From assembly GCA_947175295.1 (NCBI GenBank), contig CAMWMK010000027.1, positions 1-39,893 on the forward strand: a stretch of DNA of 39,893 nucleotides. Reading direction: 5' to 3'. The stretch comes from an uncultured Porphyromonadaceae bacterium. GTDB lineage: Bacteria > Bacteroidota > Bacteroidia > Bacteroidales > Muribaculaceae. Shown here piece by piece: positions 23,787 to 32,394 of the stretch; position 1 is the stretch's first letter, and each line of letters opens with the position of its first letter. Under the pieces are notes generated by a model. The model saw only the letters and a list, made by a program, of their open reading frames with translations. It searched no databases and was not told the origin of the DNA. Both the position numbers and the translations under genes were made by a program.

Positions 23787-26600
23787 ATGAAAAGACTTAC
23801 CAGTCTGGCGACTCTTCTGATAATGTTTGCAGTCGCCTTCGCCCAGATGCCGCAGCTCACGCCGCTGGCACTGAAACCAGAGGTAAAGTCGGGAGTCCTT
23901 CCCAATGGACTTACCTACTATATCCTCCACAACGAACAGCCCAAGGAGCGCGCCAACTTCTACATCGCGCAGAAGGTAGGCAGTACGCTCGAGACTCAGG
24001 AGCAGCTCGGCCTCGCCCACTTCCTCGAGCATATGGCCTTCAACGGAATCACCCACTATCCGGGCAAGAACATGCTCAACTATCTCCAGAGCAAAGGCAT
24101 ACGCTTCGGTGCCGACATCAACGCCTACACAGGTTTTGACGAGACCGTCTACAACATCGACAACGTAATCACTACCGACAAGCCGCTTATGGACAGCGTG
24201 CTTCTCGTGATCCGCGACTGGTGTGACGGCATTCTGCTCGAAGAGTCTGAGATCGACGCCGAGAGGGGTGTGATCAATGAGGAATGGCGTCAGCGCAATG
24301 ATGCCGGCACCCGCCTGTATGCTGCGATGCTTCCTCAGATCTTCAGCGAATACCAGTATCAGCAGATGCCTATCGGCAAGATGGAGGTAGTGATGAACTT
24401 CAAGCCCGAAGTGCTCCGTGCCTACTACAAGAAATGGTATCGTCCTGATCAGCAGGGTATTTTCGTCGTAGGTGACTTCGACGCAGACGAAATGGAGAAA
24501 AAAGTCAAGGAACTCTTCTCTACCGTCAAGATGCCGGAAAACGCGGCTCCGCGTGAGTATGTGGCTGTCAGCGACAATGAGAAGCCCATCTACGTGCATT
24601 TCGAGGATCCCGAGCTCAAGAGCACTACCGTGATGACTTTCTTCAAGAGCGACAAGATGCCTTGGGAGATGCGCAACACAGTGGAGGGCTATATGCAGGA
24701 GTCTCTGCTGCAGACAGTGCTCGTGCGCATGATCCAGGACCGTCTCGACGAATATTCCACCAATCCTGAGTGTCCCTATGCAGCGGCTCAGGTTATGTTC
24801 GGCAAATTCCTCGTATCTGCCACTAAAGACGCCTTCTCCATCTATGTGGTTCCTTCAGGCGATATCCTTCCGGCCTACAACGCAGCGATGCAGATCGTAG
24901 CGCGTGCTTGCAAGACCGGTTTCACACAGAGCGAGCTTGAACGCGCCACTTCCGTTCTTCTCAACGGTTTGGAAAAGTCCTTCAACGAAAAGGACAAGAC
25001 CTACAATAGCGCCTACGGACGCGAACTGATCCGCCACTTCATCGACAACGACCCCGTGCCCGGCATCGAGACCGAGCTCCAGATCGCCAAGCAGATCCTT
25101 CCGATGATTCCTGTAGAAGCCTACAATCAGGTGGCCCAGCAGATACTGACTGCCGAGAACCAGGTGATCGTGGTGAGCCAGCCGCTCAACGACAAGACAA
25201 ACATCCTTAAGGAGGCTGAAGTGGTAGCCGCGCTCGAGGCAAGCCTTGGCGCAGAGTATGAGGCATACGTGGATGAAGTGATCACCGAGCCCCTCATCGA
25301 GAAGCTTCCGGCTCCCGGCTCCATCAAGGCCACTAAGAACAATCCGGAACTCGGCACTACAGAGTTCACACTCTCCAATGGCGTGAAGGTGATCCTCAAG
25401 ACCACTGACTTCAAGGCCGACGAAATCCGTGTGGAGGCATTCCGCAATGGTGGCAAGCAGCAGTATTCGAAAGACCAGGCTGCCGACGTTCTCGTGATGG
25501 ACATGGCAGTTGAGCTCTCAAAACTCGGCAACTTCGACATCAACATGATGAAGAAATATCTCGCAGGCAAGACCGTATCGCTCGGCTACTCCACCAACAG
25601 CTATACCGACGTGCTCGAAGGCTATTCAAGCGTGAAAGACTTCGGTAGCCTGATGGAAGTGATCTATGCGTATTTCACCGCCCTTAATCCTGATGAGAAG
25701 ACATATCAGGCACAGGTAGACCAGTACAAACCTATCCTCGCCAACCAGGACCAGCTCCCCGACATGATTTTCGCCCGCAATAGGGCCAAGGCCGTATACG
25801 GCGACAATCCCCTCATGGGAGTGCCTGACCTCGCAGTGTTTGAGAAAGCCAACTACTCCAATATGCTGGCGATGGCCAAGAAGAACCTTGAGAACGCTGC
25901 TGACTACACATTCATCTTCGTAGGCAATGTAGACGAGGCTACTCTCCGTCCGATGCTTGAGCAGTATATCGCTACTCTTCCTTCCAAGGGTCAGGCTTCA
26001 CCCTATAAGGCAGTGACAAGCATCGATCCCGTGAAGGGCATCGTGGAGGATAAGTTTGACGTGATGATGCAGACTCCCGCCACTACAGTATATAATATGT
26101 ATACCGGCACAAACCTCAAGTGGAACGTAAAGAACGACATCATGGTAGACCTTATGGGTGAGGTGCTCGACATGATCTTCATCGAGACTCTCCGTGAGGA
26201 CGAGGGCGGCACATACGGCGCATCCGTGAATGGTTCGTTCAACTTCAACAACAATACCTGGCAGCTCGTGTATGCTTATCAGACAGCTGAAGACAAACTC
26301 GCACGTCTTGAAGAGCGTGCCGACAAGGAATTCGAAGACATGCTGAAGAATGGCGCTAAGGCCGACCACTTCAACAAGGTGAAGGAAGCCGCCATCAAGC
26401 AGTATGAGATCAACTCCAAGACCAACGGCTACTGGGAAGGCGCCATCATGGCGACTGAAAGAGGCTTCAATCCCAATGCCGGTTACATCGAGACGCTTCA
26501 GTCACTGACACTCGAAGAATTCAATAAATTCCTCAAGAGCGTATATGACGGCAAGAACCATATCGAGGTGATCATGGTAGGCAAGGAAGCCGCTAAATGA
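23787..26600 (+). CDS. Secreted M16 (pitrilysin/insulinase-type) zinc metalloprotease
   Basis: A 937-residue exported peptidase with a signal peptide from the ATG at 23787 (MKRLTSLATLLIMFAVAFAQ). An in-frame ATG at 23754 would add 11 polar residues in front and is less likely. The inverted zinc motif HFLEH is at His78-Glu81-His82, with the third ligand near Glu159 (IDAERGVINEE). The second half repeats the M16 fold without the zinc motif (FTLSNGVKVILKTTDFKADE), as in single-chain M16 enzymes with an active and an inactive half. It would degrade peptides in the periplasm. The next gene is also a peptidase. Confidence 0.94.
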   Translation: MKRLTSLATLLIMFAVAFAQMPQLTPLALKPEVKSGVLPNGLTYYILHNEQPKERANFYIAQKVGSTLETQEQLGLAHFLEHMAFNGITHYPGKNMLNYLQSKGIRFGADINAYTGFDETVYNIDNVITTDKPLMDSVLLVIRDWCDGILLEESEIDAERGVINEEWRQRNDAGTRLYAAMLPQIFSEYQYQQMPIGKMEVVMNFKPEVLRAYYKKWYRPDQQGIFVVGDFDADEMEKKVKELFSTVKMPENAAPREYVAVSDNEKPIYVHFEDPELKSTTVMTFFKSDKMPWEMRNTVEGYMQESLLQTVLVRMIQDRLDEYSTNPECPYAAAQVMFGKFLVSATKDAFSIYVVPSGDILPAYNAAMQIVARACKTGFTQSELERATSVLLNGLEKSFNEKDKTYNSAYGRELIRHFIDNDPVPGIETELQIAKQILPMIPVEAYNQVAQQILTAENQVIVVSQPLNDKTNILKEAEVVAALEASLGAEYEAYVDEVITEPLIEKLPAPGSIKATKNNPELGTTEFTLSNGVKVILKTTDFKADEIRVEAFRNGGKQQYSKDQAADVLVMDMAVELSKLGNFDINMMKKYLAGKTVSLGYSTNSYTDVLEGYSSVKDFGSLMEVIYAYFTALNPDEKTYQAQVDQYKPILANQDQLPDMIFARNRAKAVYGDNPLMGVPDLAVFEKANYSNMLAMAKKNLENAADYTFIFVGNVDEATLRPMLEQYIATLPSKGQASPYKAVTSIDPVKGIVEDKFDVMMQTPATTVYNMYTGTNLKWNVKNDIMVDLMGEVLDMIFIETLREDEGGTYGASVNGSFNFNNNTWQLVYAYQTAEDKLARLEERADKEFEDMLKNGAKADHFNKVKEAAIKQYEINSKTNGYWEGAIMATERGFNPNAGYIETLQSLTLEEFNKFLKSVYDGKNHIEVIMVGKEAAK

Positions 26601-26650
26601 TCCTTAATATGAGGCAAGACAGAAAAAAAACCACAGAATAAACCAAAAGA

Positions 26651-26683
26651 CGGGAATCCGCACCGATACGGTACGGGTTCCCG
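26651..26683 (+). terminator. Hairpin just upstream of the M3 peptidase start
   Basis: CGGGAATCCGCACC (26651-26664) and GGTACGGGTTCCCG (26670-26683) form a 14-bp stem with one G-U pair and one mismatch around a GATAC loop. It lies 50 bases after the M16 stop and only 11 bases before the next ATG. It can be a terminator or attenuator, or a 5'-leader structure limiting translation. Confidence 0.55.
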
Positions 26684-26694
26684 CATCTGCATTT

Positions 26695-28842
26695 ATGAAA
26701 AAAACAATACTATCAATGTTAGCAGCTACAGCTATGGCTACGGGCTCACTTCATGCCCAGGCCGTGAACGACAGCTCCAATCCGGTGCTGGCTCCATCGG
26801 GGCTTCCCCACAATGTGCTTCCCTTCAATAAAATCACGGCGGCCGATATGGAAGCCGCTGTCAAGGAAGGCATCGAGTATCAGAACAAGGCCATCGCGGC
26901 CATCGTCAACCAGAGGTCTATACCTACATTCGAGAACACCATCGCTGCCCTTGACCGGAGCAGCTGGGAACTGAACCGCGCGGTGCTGGCGCTTTCCAAC
27001 CTCGAAAGCGCATGTGGCGACGAAGCCTATCAGGAGGCGATGCAGAACATCACTCCCATGCTTTCCGAGCACAATGCGAACATACTTCTCAACGAGGGCC
27101 TCTTCAGCAGGATCAAGCAGGTGTATGACAACCGCGACCGTGAAGAGGGTCTTACTCCGGAAGAGAAAAGGCTAATCACGGAGACGTATGCTTCATTCGC
27201 CGACAACGGCGCCGCGCTCCAGGGTGCGGACCGTGAGAAATACCGCAAGCTGACTGCGGAGCTCAGCGATCTGAACCTCCGATTCTCGCAGAACACTACC
27301 AACGGCATGAAGGATCCGGCACGCCGGATGTGGATCACCGAAGCCCAGACGGCCGGCCTTCCGGAGTCGATAAAGACAGCAGCCAAAGCCGAAGCCGATG
27401 CTGCACTGAAGGCTGAAGGGAAGAGCAACGACGAGGGCCTTTATCTGATTACCGTATTCGCTCCTTCGTATGGTCCGTTCATGAAATATGCCGACGACCG
27501 CGGTCTGCGCGAAAAGCTCTATCGTCTTTACGGCTCGCGCAATATCGGAGGTGAATATTCCAACATAGAAATCCTCAAGGACATCGCCAACGTCCGTCTG
27601 GAGATAGCGAAGCTTCTCGGACATAAGAACTTCGCCGAGTATCAGCTGGGCCATACGATGGCGGCCAATCCTGAGACCGTAATGGATTTCCTCGGAAATC
27701 TCAAGGATTCCTATACAGAGCCGATGAAGAAGGAGATAGAGGAGGTGCAGGCCTACGCCCGCCAGACCGAAGGCCCCGACTTCGTGCTTATGCCTTGGGA
27801 TTACGCCTATTGGTTTGACAAGCTGAAAAACGAGAAGTATGCCTTCAACGACGAGGACATGAAGCCCTATTTCGAACTCAACAATACCATCGACGGAGTA
27901 TTCGGACTCTCCACTAAGCTTTTCGGCTATACATTCAAGCGTAACAAATCCATTCCTACCTATCATCCGGATGCCGAAGCTTTCGAAGTGTTTGACAAAG
28001 ACGGCAAGATACTCGGAGTGCTGTATACAGACTTCTACTATCGTCCCGGTAAGAGCTCGGGCGCATGGATGACGGAGTTCAACACAGAGACGAAAGACGA
28101 TGAAGGCAACCGCCATGTGCCTGTCATCTCCATCGTGATGAACTTCTCCAAGCCTGTAGGCAATGATCCGGTACTTCTTACTCCGAGCGAGGTGGAGACA
28201 TTCCTGCATGAGTTCGGCCATGCGCTCCACGGTCTGAGCTCGCAGGCCAAGTATGCGAGCCTCAGCGGCACGAACGTCTACCATGACTTCGTAGAGCTCT
28301 TCTCACAGTTTAACGAGAACTATCTTACGGAGCAGAAATTCCTTGACACGTTTGCCAAGCATCACAAGACCGGAAAGAAGATGCCGAAGGAGCTTATCGA
28401 CCGCTTCGTCGCGGCCTCTCAGTTCGGAGCCGCCTACCGATGCATGCGTCAGCTTGGCTTCGGCTATATTGACATGGCTTACCATACGATAGAGGATCCG
28501 CTCCGTGCATCGCAGGATATCACTGTCTTTGAAGCTAATGCCATGGAGCCTGTCAAGGTATTCGATATGGTGGATGGATGCCTTACTTCTCCTCAGTTCG
28601 GCCATATCTTCTCGGGCGGCTATGCGGCTGGCTACTATGGCTACAAGTGGGCCGAATCGCTCGACGCCGATGCTTTCGCTGCTTTCCAGGAAAACGGAAT
28701 CTTCGACAGGAAGACGGCCGAGAAGTATCATAAGATGCTTGAATCGGGTGGTACTGTGGATCCGATGGAGCTTTACATAGAGTTCCGCGGTAAGAAGCCT
28801 ACCGTAGACGCTCTCCTGAAGCGCGACGGAATCGTGAAGTGA
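26695..28842 (+). CDS. M3-family oligopeptidase (peptidyl-dipeptidase Dcp-like), secreted
   Basis: A 715-residue exported zinc metallopeptidase. The signal peptide is MKKTILSMLAATAMATGSLHA, ending before QAVND. The zinc motif is His505-Glu-Phe-Gly-His509 (FLHEFGHALHGL), with the third ligand Glu534 in DFVELFSQF. Downstream FSGGYAAGYYGYKWAE is the usual M3 substrate-loop motif. The start NPVLAPSGLPHNVLPFNKI resembles Dcp-type peptidyl-dipeptidases, which cut dipeptides from peptide C-termini. Together with the M16 gene before it, this suggests a pair that finishes peptide breakdown in the periplasm. A convergent terminator separates it from rpoD. Confidence 0.94.
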   Translation: MKKTILSMLAATAMATGSLHAQAVNDSSNPVLAPSGLPHNVLPFNKITAADMEAAVKEGIEYQNKAIAAIVNQRSIPTFENTIAALDRSSWELNRAVLALSNLESACGDEAYQEAMQNITPMLSEHNANILLNEGLFSRIKQVYDNRDREEGLTPEEKRLITETYASFADNGAALQGADREKYRKLTAELSDLNLRFSQNTTNGMKDPARRMWITEAQTAGLPESIKTAAKAEADAALKAEGKSNDEGLYLITVFAPSYGPFMKYADDRGLREKLYRLYGSRNIGGEYSNIEILKDIANVRLEIAKLLGHKNFAEYQLGHTMAANPETVMDFLGNLKDSYTEPMKKEIEEVQAYARQTEGPDFVLMPWDYAYWFDKLKNEKYAFNDEDMKPYFELNNTIDGVFGLSTKLFGYTFKRNKSIPTYHPDAEAFEVFDKDGKILGVLYTDFYYRPGKSSGAWMTEFNTETKDDEGNRHVPVISIVMNFSKPVGNDPVLLTPSEVETFLHEFGHALHGLSSQAKYASLSGTNVYHDFVELFSQFNENYLTEQKFLDTFAKHHKTGKKMPKELIDRFVAASQFGAAYRCMRQLGFGYIDMAYHTIEDPLRASQDITVFEANAMEPVKVFDMVDGCLTSPQFGHIFSGGYAAGYYGYKWAESLDADAFAAFQENGIFDRKTAEKYHKMLESGGTVDPMELYIEFRGKKPTVDALLKRDGIVK

Positions 28843-28866
28843 AAACGCAATAGTGAAGTAAAAAGG

Positions 28867-28901
28867 AGGAGGGTGTCAGACGCAAGGTCTGATACCCTCC
28901 T
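28867..28901. terminator. Bidirectional terminator between the M3 peptidase and rpoD
   Basis: A 15-bp stem (AGGAGGGTGTCAGAC with GTCTGATACCCTCCT, one G-U pair) and a 5-base loop sit between two convergent genes. A-rich and T-rich flanks on both sides suit intrinsic termination. Confidence 0.85.
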
Positions 28902-28929
28902 TAAATATTGGGAAATAATTATTTTCTGA

Positions 28930-29790
28930 TTATTCTCCGAGATAGCTCTTGAGAAGCTTGCTCTTCTGTCCTTTGAGGCGGCGGATGGCCTTCTCCTTGA
29001 TCTGGCGTACTCGTTCACGTGTGAGGTCGAACTTTGCGCCGATCTCCTCAAGGGTCATTTCCTGACATCCGATTCCAAAGAACATCTTGATGATCTCACG
29101 CTCACGGTCATAGAGCTGACGCAGTGCGCGGTCCACCTCCTTGGAGAGTGACTCCTGAGTGAGGGATGCATCGGCGGAAGGGCTGTCGTCGTTGGGCAGA
29201 ACGTCAAGAAGCGAGTTGTCCTCACCCTCTACAAACGGAGCGTCGACCGAAATGTGGCGGCCGCTCACTTTAAGGGTATCGGAGATTTTGTCTACAGGAA
29301 TGTCGAGGCGTTCCGCAAGCTCCTCGGGAGAGGGGCGGCGTTCGTTTTCCTGCTCGAATTTCGAGAGCTCCTTGCTGATCTTATTGAGCGATCCCACCTG
29401 ATTAAGGGGGAGGCGCACGATACGGCTCTGCTCAGCGAGTGCCTGAAGGATCGACTGCCGGATCCACCACACTGCGTAGGAGATGAATTTAAAACCTCTT
29501 GTCTCGTCGAATTTCTGGGCTGCACGAATCAGACCGAGGTTTCCTTCATTGATGAGGTCGGGGAGGCTGAGGCCCTGGTTCTGGTACTGCTTAGCCACCG
29601 ACACCACAAAACGGAGGTTTGCCTTGGTGAGTTTCTCAAGTGCTGCATGGTCACCTTTCTTGATGCGCTGAGCGAGCTCGACCTCCTCCGCTACAGAGAT
29701 CAGTTCCTCACGGCCTATCTCCTGAAGGTACTTGTCGAGCGACGCGCTTTCGCGATTGGTGATTGACTTAGTTATCTTTAATTGTCTCAT
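28930..29790 (-). CDS. rpoD: Primary RNA polymerase sigma factor (Bacteroidetes RpoD/SigA type)
   Basis: A 286-residue sigma-70 factor starting at Met in [15 protein letters not shown] (29790). The longer frame from 29844 would run through the promoter and is rejected. Region 1.2 is [16 protein letters not shown]. Region 2 has [18 protein letters not shown] and [15 protein letters not shown], the -10 melting/recognition helix. Region 3 has [19 protein letters not shown]. Region 4 has the helix-turn-helix [27 protein letters not shown]. Region 1.1 is absent, as known for the Bacteroidetes housekeeping sigma. This factor is expected to read the TTTG/TAnnTTTG promoters found throughout the window. 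It has its own promoter. Confidence 0.96.
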   Translation of the reverse strand: MRQLKITKSITNRESASLDKYLQEIGREELISVAEEVELAQRIKKGDHAALEKLTKANLRFVVSVAKQYQNQGLSLPDLINEGNLGLIRAAQKFDETRGFKFISYAVWWIRQSILQALAEQSRIVRLPLNQVGSLNKISKELSKFEQENERRPSPEELAERLDIPVDKISDTLKVSGRHISVDAPFVEGEDNSLLDVLPNDDSPSADASLTQESLSKEVDRALRQLYDREREIIKMFFGIGCQEMTLEEIGAKFDLTRERVRQIKEKAIRRLKGQKSKLLKSYLGE

Positions 29791-29813
29791 ATGTAAGCTT
29801 ACACAAATTATTG

Positions 29814-29845
29814 CAAAGTTAATAATAAATTTTGGATTATGCAAG
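29814..29845 (-). promoter_or_regulatory. Probable promoter of rpoD
   Basis: On the minus strand, the -7 box TAACTTTG (29821-29814) is a full match. The -33 position, after a 20-base spacer, reads CTTG (29845-29842), keeping the core TTG. Transcription should start near 29810, 20 bases before the chosen ATG, which supports the shorter protein start. Confidence 0.65.
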
Positions 29846-29879
29846 TTTTAGGACTAAAAACTTACAATAATAAAACGAA

Positions 29880-29917
29880 AAAGAAACGCGTCCGGTTTGA
29901 GTCGGGCGCGTTTCTTT
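29880..29917 (-). terminator. Terminator of degP
   Basis: AAAGAAACGCGTCCG (29880-29894) pairs over 15 bp with CGGGCGCGTTTCTTT (29903-29917), with one G-U pair. On the minus strand it is followed by TTTTTCGTTTTATT, a good intrinsic terminator tail 38 bases after the degP stop codon. Confidence 0.85.
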
Positions 29918-29954
29918 CATTTATTTAACGTTGGGCGATGTTTTCCGCCTTTGG

Positions 29955-31466
29955 TCACTCCGCGAGGTTGACGGCATAGTAGCCTTTCTTTCCATTGGCA
30001 TAGATGCCTTTAAGGATCATCACCTTGTCTTCGTTGTCGTCATCCTTCATTATGCGGTTGTAGATGTTCTCCACATCTTCGCTCGAACGCACGGGACGGT
30101 CGTTGATCTCAATGATGATGAAGCCGTCTTTCACGCCGGCGTTCTTGAACGGGCCGCCCTTGAGGCCTGTCACCTTCACGCCGTTGCTGATGCCGAGCTG
30201 CTTGAGCGCGTCGCTGTTGAGCTTCATGAAGGCGCAGCCGATTTCAGAGAAATCACCCTTCTTGGTCAGCGCGGTGTCGCCCTGCGTGTTGCGGAGGGTG
30301 GCCTTCTTTGTGATCTTGTTGTTGTCGCGGTAGTAGGAAACTGTGATTTCCTGACCGGGACGGTACTTGGCGAGCTGCTCGTGGAGTTCGGGGAGGTTCT
30401 TGATTTCAGTTCCGTTGATGGCGACGATCACGTCGTCTTCCTTAAGCTCGAGCTCCTTGCCAGTGCTTCGGTCGCTTACTCCGGCTACGAGCACTCCGGA
30501 TTTGGTAGCCGTGATGCCCTTCTCCTTGGCTATTTCGGAAGTGAGGTCGGCTACTGAAATGCCGAGGACAGCACGCTGCACAGTACCGTATTCGCGCAGG
30601 TCGGCTACTACCTTGGCCATGATGGTAGTGGGGATGGCGAAGGAGAATCCCGAGTAGCTGCCGGTGTTGGAATAGATGGCGGCGTTGATGCCGACGAGCT
30701 CTCCGTTGAGGTTGACGAGCGCACCGCCTGAGTTGCCGGGGTTGAGAGCGGCATCGGTCTGGATAAACGCCTCGATGCCCATCCTGTTGCGGCGGTGGGA
30801 GTCGGTGCCGAGGCTACGGGCCTTGGCGCTGACGATTCCTGTGGTCACCGTGGAGTTGAAACCGAAGGGGTTGCCCACTGCGAGCACCCACTCGCCGAGA
30901 CGGAGGGCTTCGGAGTCGCCCACCTTGATGGCCTTAAGGCCTTTCGCATCGATCTTGATGAGGGCGAGGTCGGTAGATTCGTCGGTGCCGATTACACGTG
31001 CCTCGTATGTGGAATTATCGTTGAGGAGCACCTCAAGGCTGTCGGCTCCGTCGATGACATGGTTGTTGGTGACGATATAGCCGTCTTCGCTGAGGATCAC
31101 GCCCGATCCGAGGCCGCTCTGCACCGGTTCGCTTTTCTTCTGGCGCGGTTGCTGCTGAGGCTGCTGGCGCTGCTGGGGGCCGAAGAAGAAATCAAACATT
31201 CCGAAAGGATCCATATATCCTCCCTGCTGGCCGCCATACTGCTGACTGCGGTCGACGAAGCTTTTGATACACACGACAGAGTTGACAGTGCTTTCAGCCG
31301 CTTTCGTGAAGTCTGTCTCGAATGAAGGGGCTCTTGAGATCGTGATGAACTCGGGCTCGCGCTCTTGGGAGCCGTTGGAATTAGTGAAGGTATTGGAGTA
31401 GACCATACCCGCAGCCGGAATCATTACGGCTGCCGCTGTCACTGCTACAAGATACTTTACTTTCAT
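29955..31466 (-). CDS. degP: DegP/HtrA-type periplasmic serine endoprotease
   Basis: A 503-residue Do-family quality-control protease, exported by an N-terminal hydrophobic segment (VKYLVAVTAAAVMIPAAGMV). The catalytic triad is His136 (TNNHVIDG), Asp166 (ESTDLALI) and Ser246 (LNPGNSGGALVN). The regulatory LA-loop region at about 75-112 is rich in glutamine (QQRQQPQQQPRQ). Two PDZ domains follow, at about 300-385 (ISVADLTSEIAKEKG) and 410-500 (ISNGVKVTGLKGGPFKNAGV). It would degrade or hold misfolded envelope proteins. I see no TTTG/TAnnTTTG promoter in the 230 bases upstream, so an alternative sigma factor may control it. It ends at a strong terminator. Confidence 0.95.
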   Translation of the reverse strand: MKVKYLVAVTAAAVMIPAAGMVYSNTFTNSNGSQEREPEFITISRAPSFETDFTKAAESTVNSVVCIKSFVDRSQQYGGQQGGYMDPFGMFDFFFGPQQRQQPQQQPRQKKSEPVQSGLGSGVILSEDGYIVTNNHVIDGADSLEVLLNDNSTYEARVIGTDESTDLALIKIDAKGLKAIKVGDSEALRLGEWVLAVGNPFGFNSTVTTGIVSAKARSLGTDSHRRNRMGIEAFIQTDAALNPGNSGGALVNLNGELVGINAAIYSNTGSYSGFSFAIPTTIMAKVVADLREYGTVQRAVLGISVADLTSEIAKEKGITATKSGVLVAGVSDRSTGKELELKEDDVIVAINGTEIKNLPELHEQLAKYRPGQEITVSYYRDNNKITKKATLRNTQGDTALTKKGDFSEIGCAFMKLNSDALKQLGISNGVKVTGLKGGPFKNAGVKDGFIIIEINDRPVRSSEDVENIYNRIMKDDDNEDKVMILKGIYANGKKGYYAVNLAE

Positions 31467-31663
31467 TTGTCGTATTGGTTGGTTTTTTCTTATTTTTCAA
31501 TTGAATCTATGGTGGAGATTGAAGCGGCATCGGTCTTTTCGCAGACCCTCTGCCACGCTTTCAATCATAAAACAACAAATATGACTCCAATAGTGCGGAA
31601 AGGTTTATCTTTTTAATTATATTTAAGATACGATGGAATGAATTGAAAAAATCATTAAAATAC

Positions 31664-31694
31664 TTTGAAAAATTCTTACAATTGACTAAATTTG
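31664..31694 (+). promoter_or_regulatory. Promoter of the NlpC/P60 lipoprotein, next to the start codon
   Basis: TTTG (31664-31667), a 19-base spacer and TAAATTTG (31687-31694) match the consensus exactly. The ATG at 31699 follows the -7 box by only 4 bases, so transcription should begin at, or one to two bases before, the start codon. Confidence 0.72.
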
Positions 31695-31698
31695 CGCT

Positions 31699-32283
31699 AT
31701 GAAACGAAAGATCCTACGCATTCTCCTGCTTCTGGTATTCTCCGCCGCCATGGCGGGATTGCCGTCGTGCCGGTCAGCTAAAGACGCCGGCGAGGCGCGC
31801 CATGCGACCGAGAGGATACATAAGAACAAGAAAAAGAAAAAGAAGAAAGGGAAAAAGGGTAGTTCTGACGAATATGGCAGAAGGCAATCCGACCTTTCTA
31901 AATCCGACAACCGTATAGTGAAGGAAGCCTCCGGCTGGCTCGGCACTCCTTATGGCTACGGCAGGGCCGAAAAGGGGAGGGCCTGCGACTGCTCCGGGAT
32001 GGTCATGAGCGTATATGAGGAAGTGACCGGAGTGAAGCTTCCGCGCAACAGCGCCCAGCAGCAGGAATTCTGCAGAAAGCTTAAGGAGAAGGATGTCAGA
32101 GTAGGCGACCTATGCTTCTTCGCTACCGGAAAGGATCCCGACAAGACTTCCCATGTAGGGATAATGATAGACGACACCAACTTCATACATGCCTCCACAT
32201 CGAAGGGGGTGGTGGTCTCCGATATCACTCAGCCCTACTACGTGCGCACATTCAAGGGCTTCGGGCGTGTACCCACGGATTGA
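31699..32283 (+). CDS. NlpC/P60-family lipoprotein, cell-wall peptidase
   Basis: A 194-residue lipoprotein. The signal peptide MKRKILRILLLLVFSAAMAG ends in a lipobox with Cys24 (LPSC). A linker with an unbroken run of seven lysines (about 44-50, then GKKG) follows. The NlpC/P60 domain starts near residue 75 (VKEASGWLGTPYGYGRA). The catalytic cysteine is Cys98 (ACDCSGMV), the histidine is in TSHVGIMI, and the third polar residue is in NFIHAST. Such enzymes cut the D-Glu/diaminopimelate bond in peptidoglycan stem peptides. No downstream ATG keeps the signal peptide, so 31699 is firm. The octamer array begins 4 bases after its stop. Confidence 0.93.
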   Translation: MKRKILRILLLLVFSAAMAGLPSCRSAKDAGEARHATERIHKNKKKKKKKGKKGSSDEYGRRQSDLSKSDNRIVKEASGWLGTPYGYGRAEKGRACDCSGMVMSVYEEVTGVKLPRNSAQQQEFCRKLKEKDVRVGDLCFFATGKDPDKTSHVGIMIDDTNFIHASTSKGVVVSDITQPYYVRTFKGFGRVPTD

Positions 32284-32286
32284 TTC

Positions 32287-32382
32287 AACAACCCAACAAC
32301 CCAACAACCCAACAACCCAACAACCCAACAACCCAATAACCCAACAACCCAACAACTTAACAACCCAACAACCCAACAACCA
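32287..32382 (+). repeat. Octamer tandem array (AACAACCC)12 upstream of dnaE
   Basis: Twelve head-to-tail 8-base units with consensus AACAACCC fill 96 bases. Units 1-6, 8, 10 and 11 are exact. Unit 7 is AATAACCC, unit 9 is AACAACTT, and unit 12 is AACAACCA. A degenerate unit (CACAACTA) follows before the dnaE ATG at 32395. The period is not a multiple of three, and the array occupies nearly all of the space between the NlpC lipoprotein and dnaE. The opposite strand reads GGGTTGTT repeatedly. Confidence 0.95.
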
Positions 32383-32394
32383 CACAACTACGAA

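Noticed and set aside
29791..29844. Upstream start of rpoD at 29844
   Set aside because: The extension would run through the promoter boxes at 29814-29845, and sigma similarity begins at MRQLKITKS.
31576..31583. CAAATATG as a minus-strand -7 box for degP
   Set aside because: The box has a mismatch in the essential TA, and no TTTG lies at the right distance.
32287..32382. CRISPR array
   Set aside because: The units are 8 bases with no spacers between them and no cas genes are nearby; this is a simple tandem repeat.
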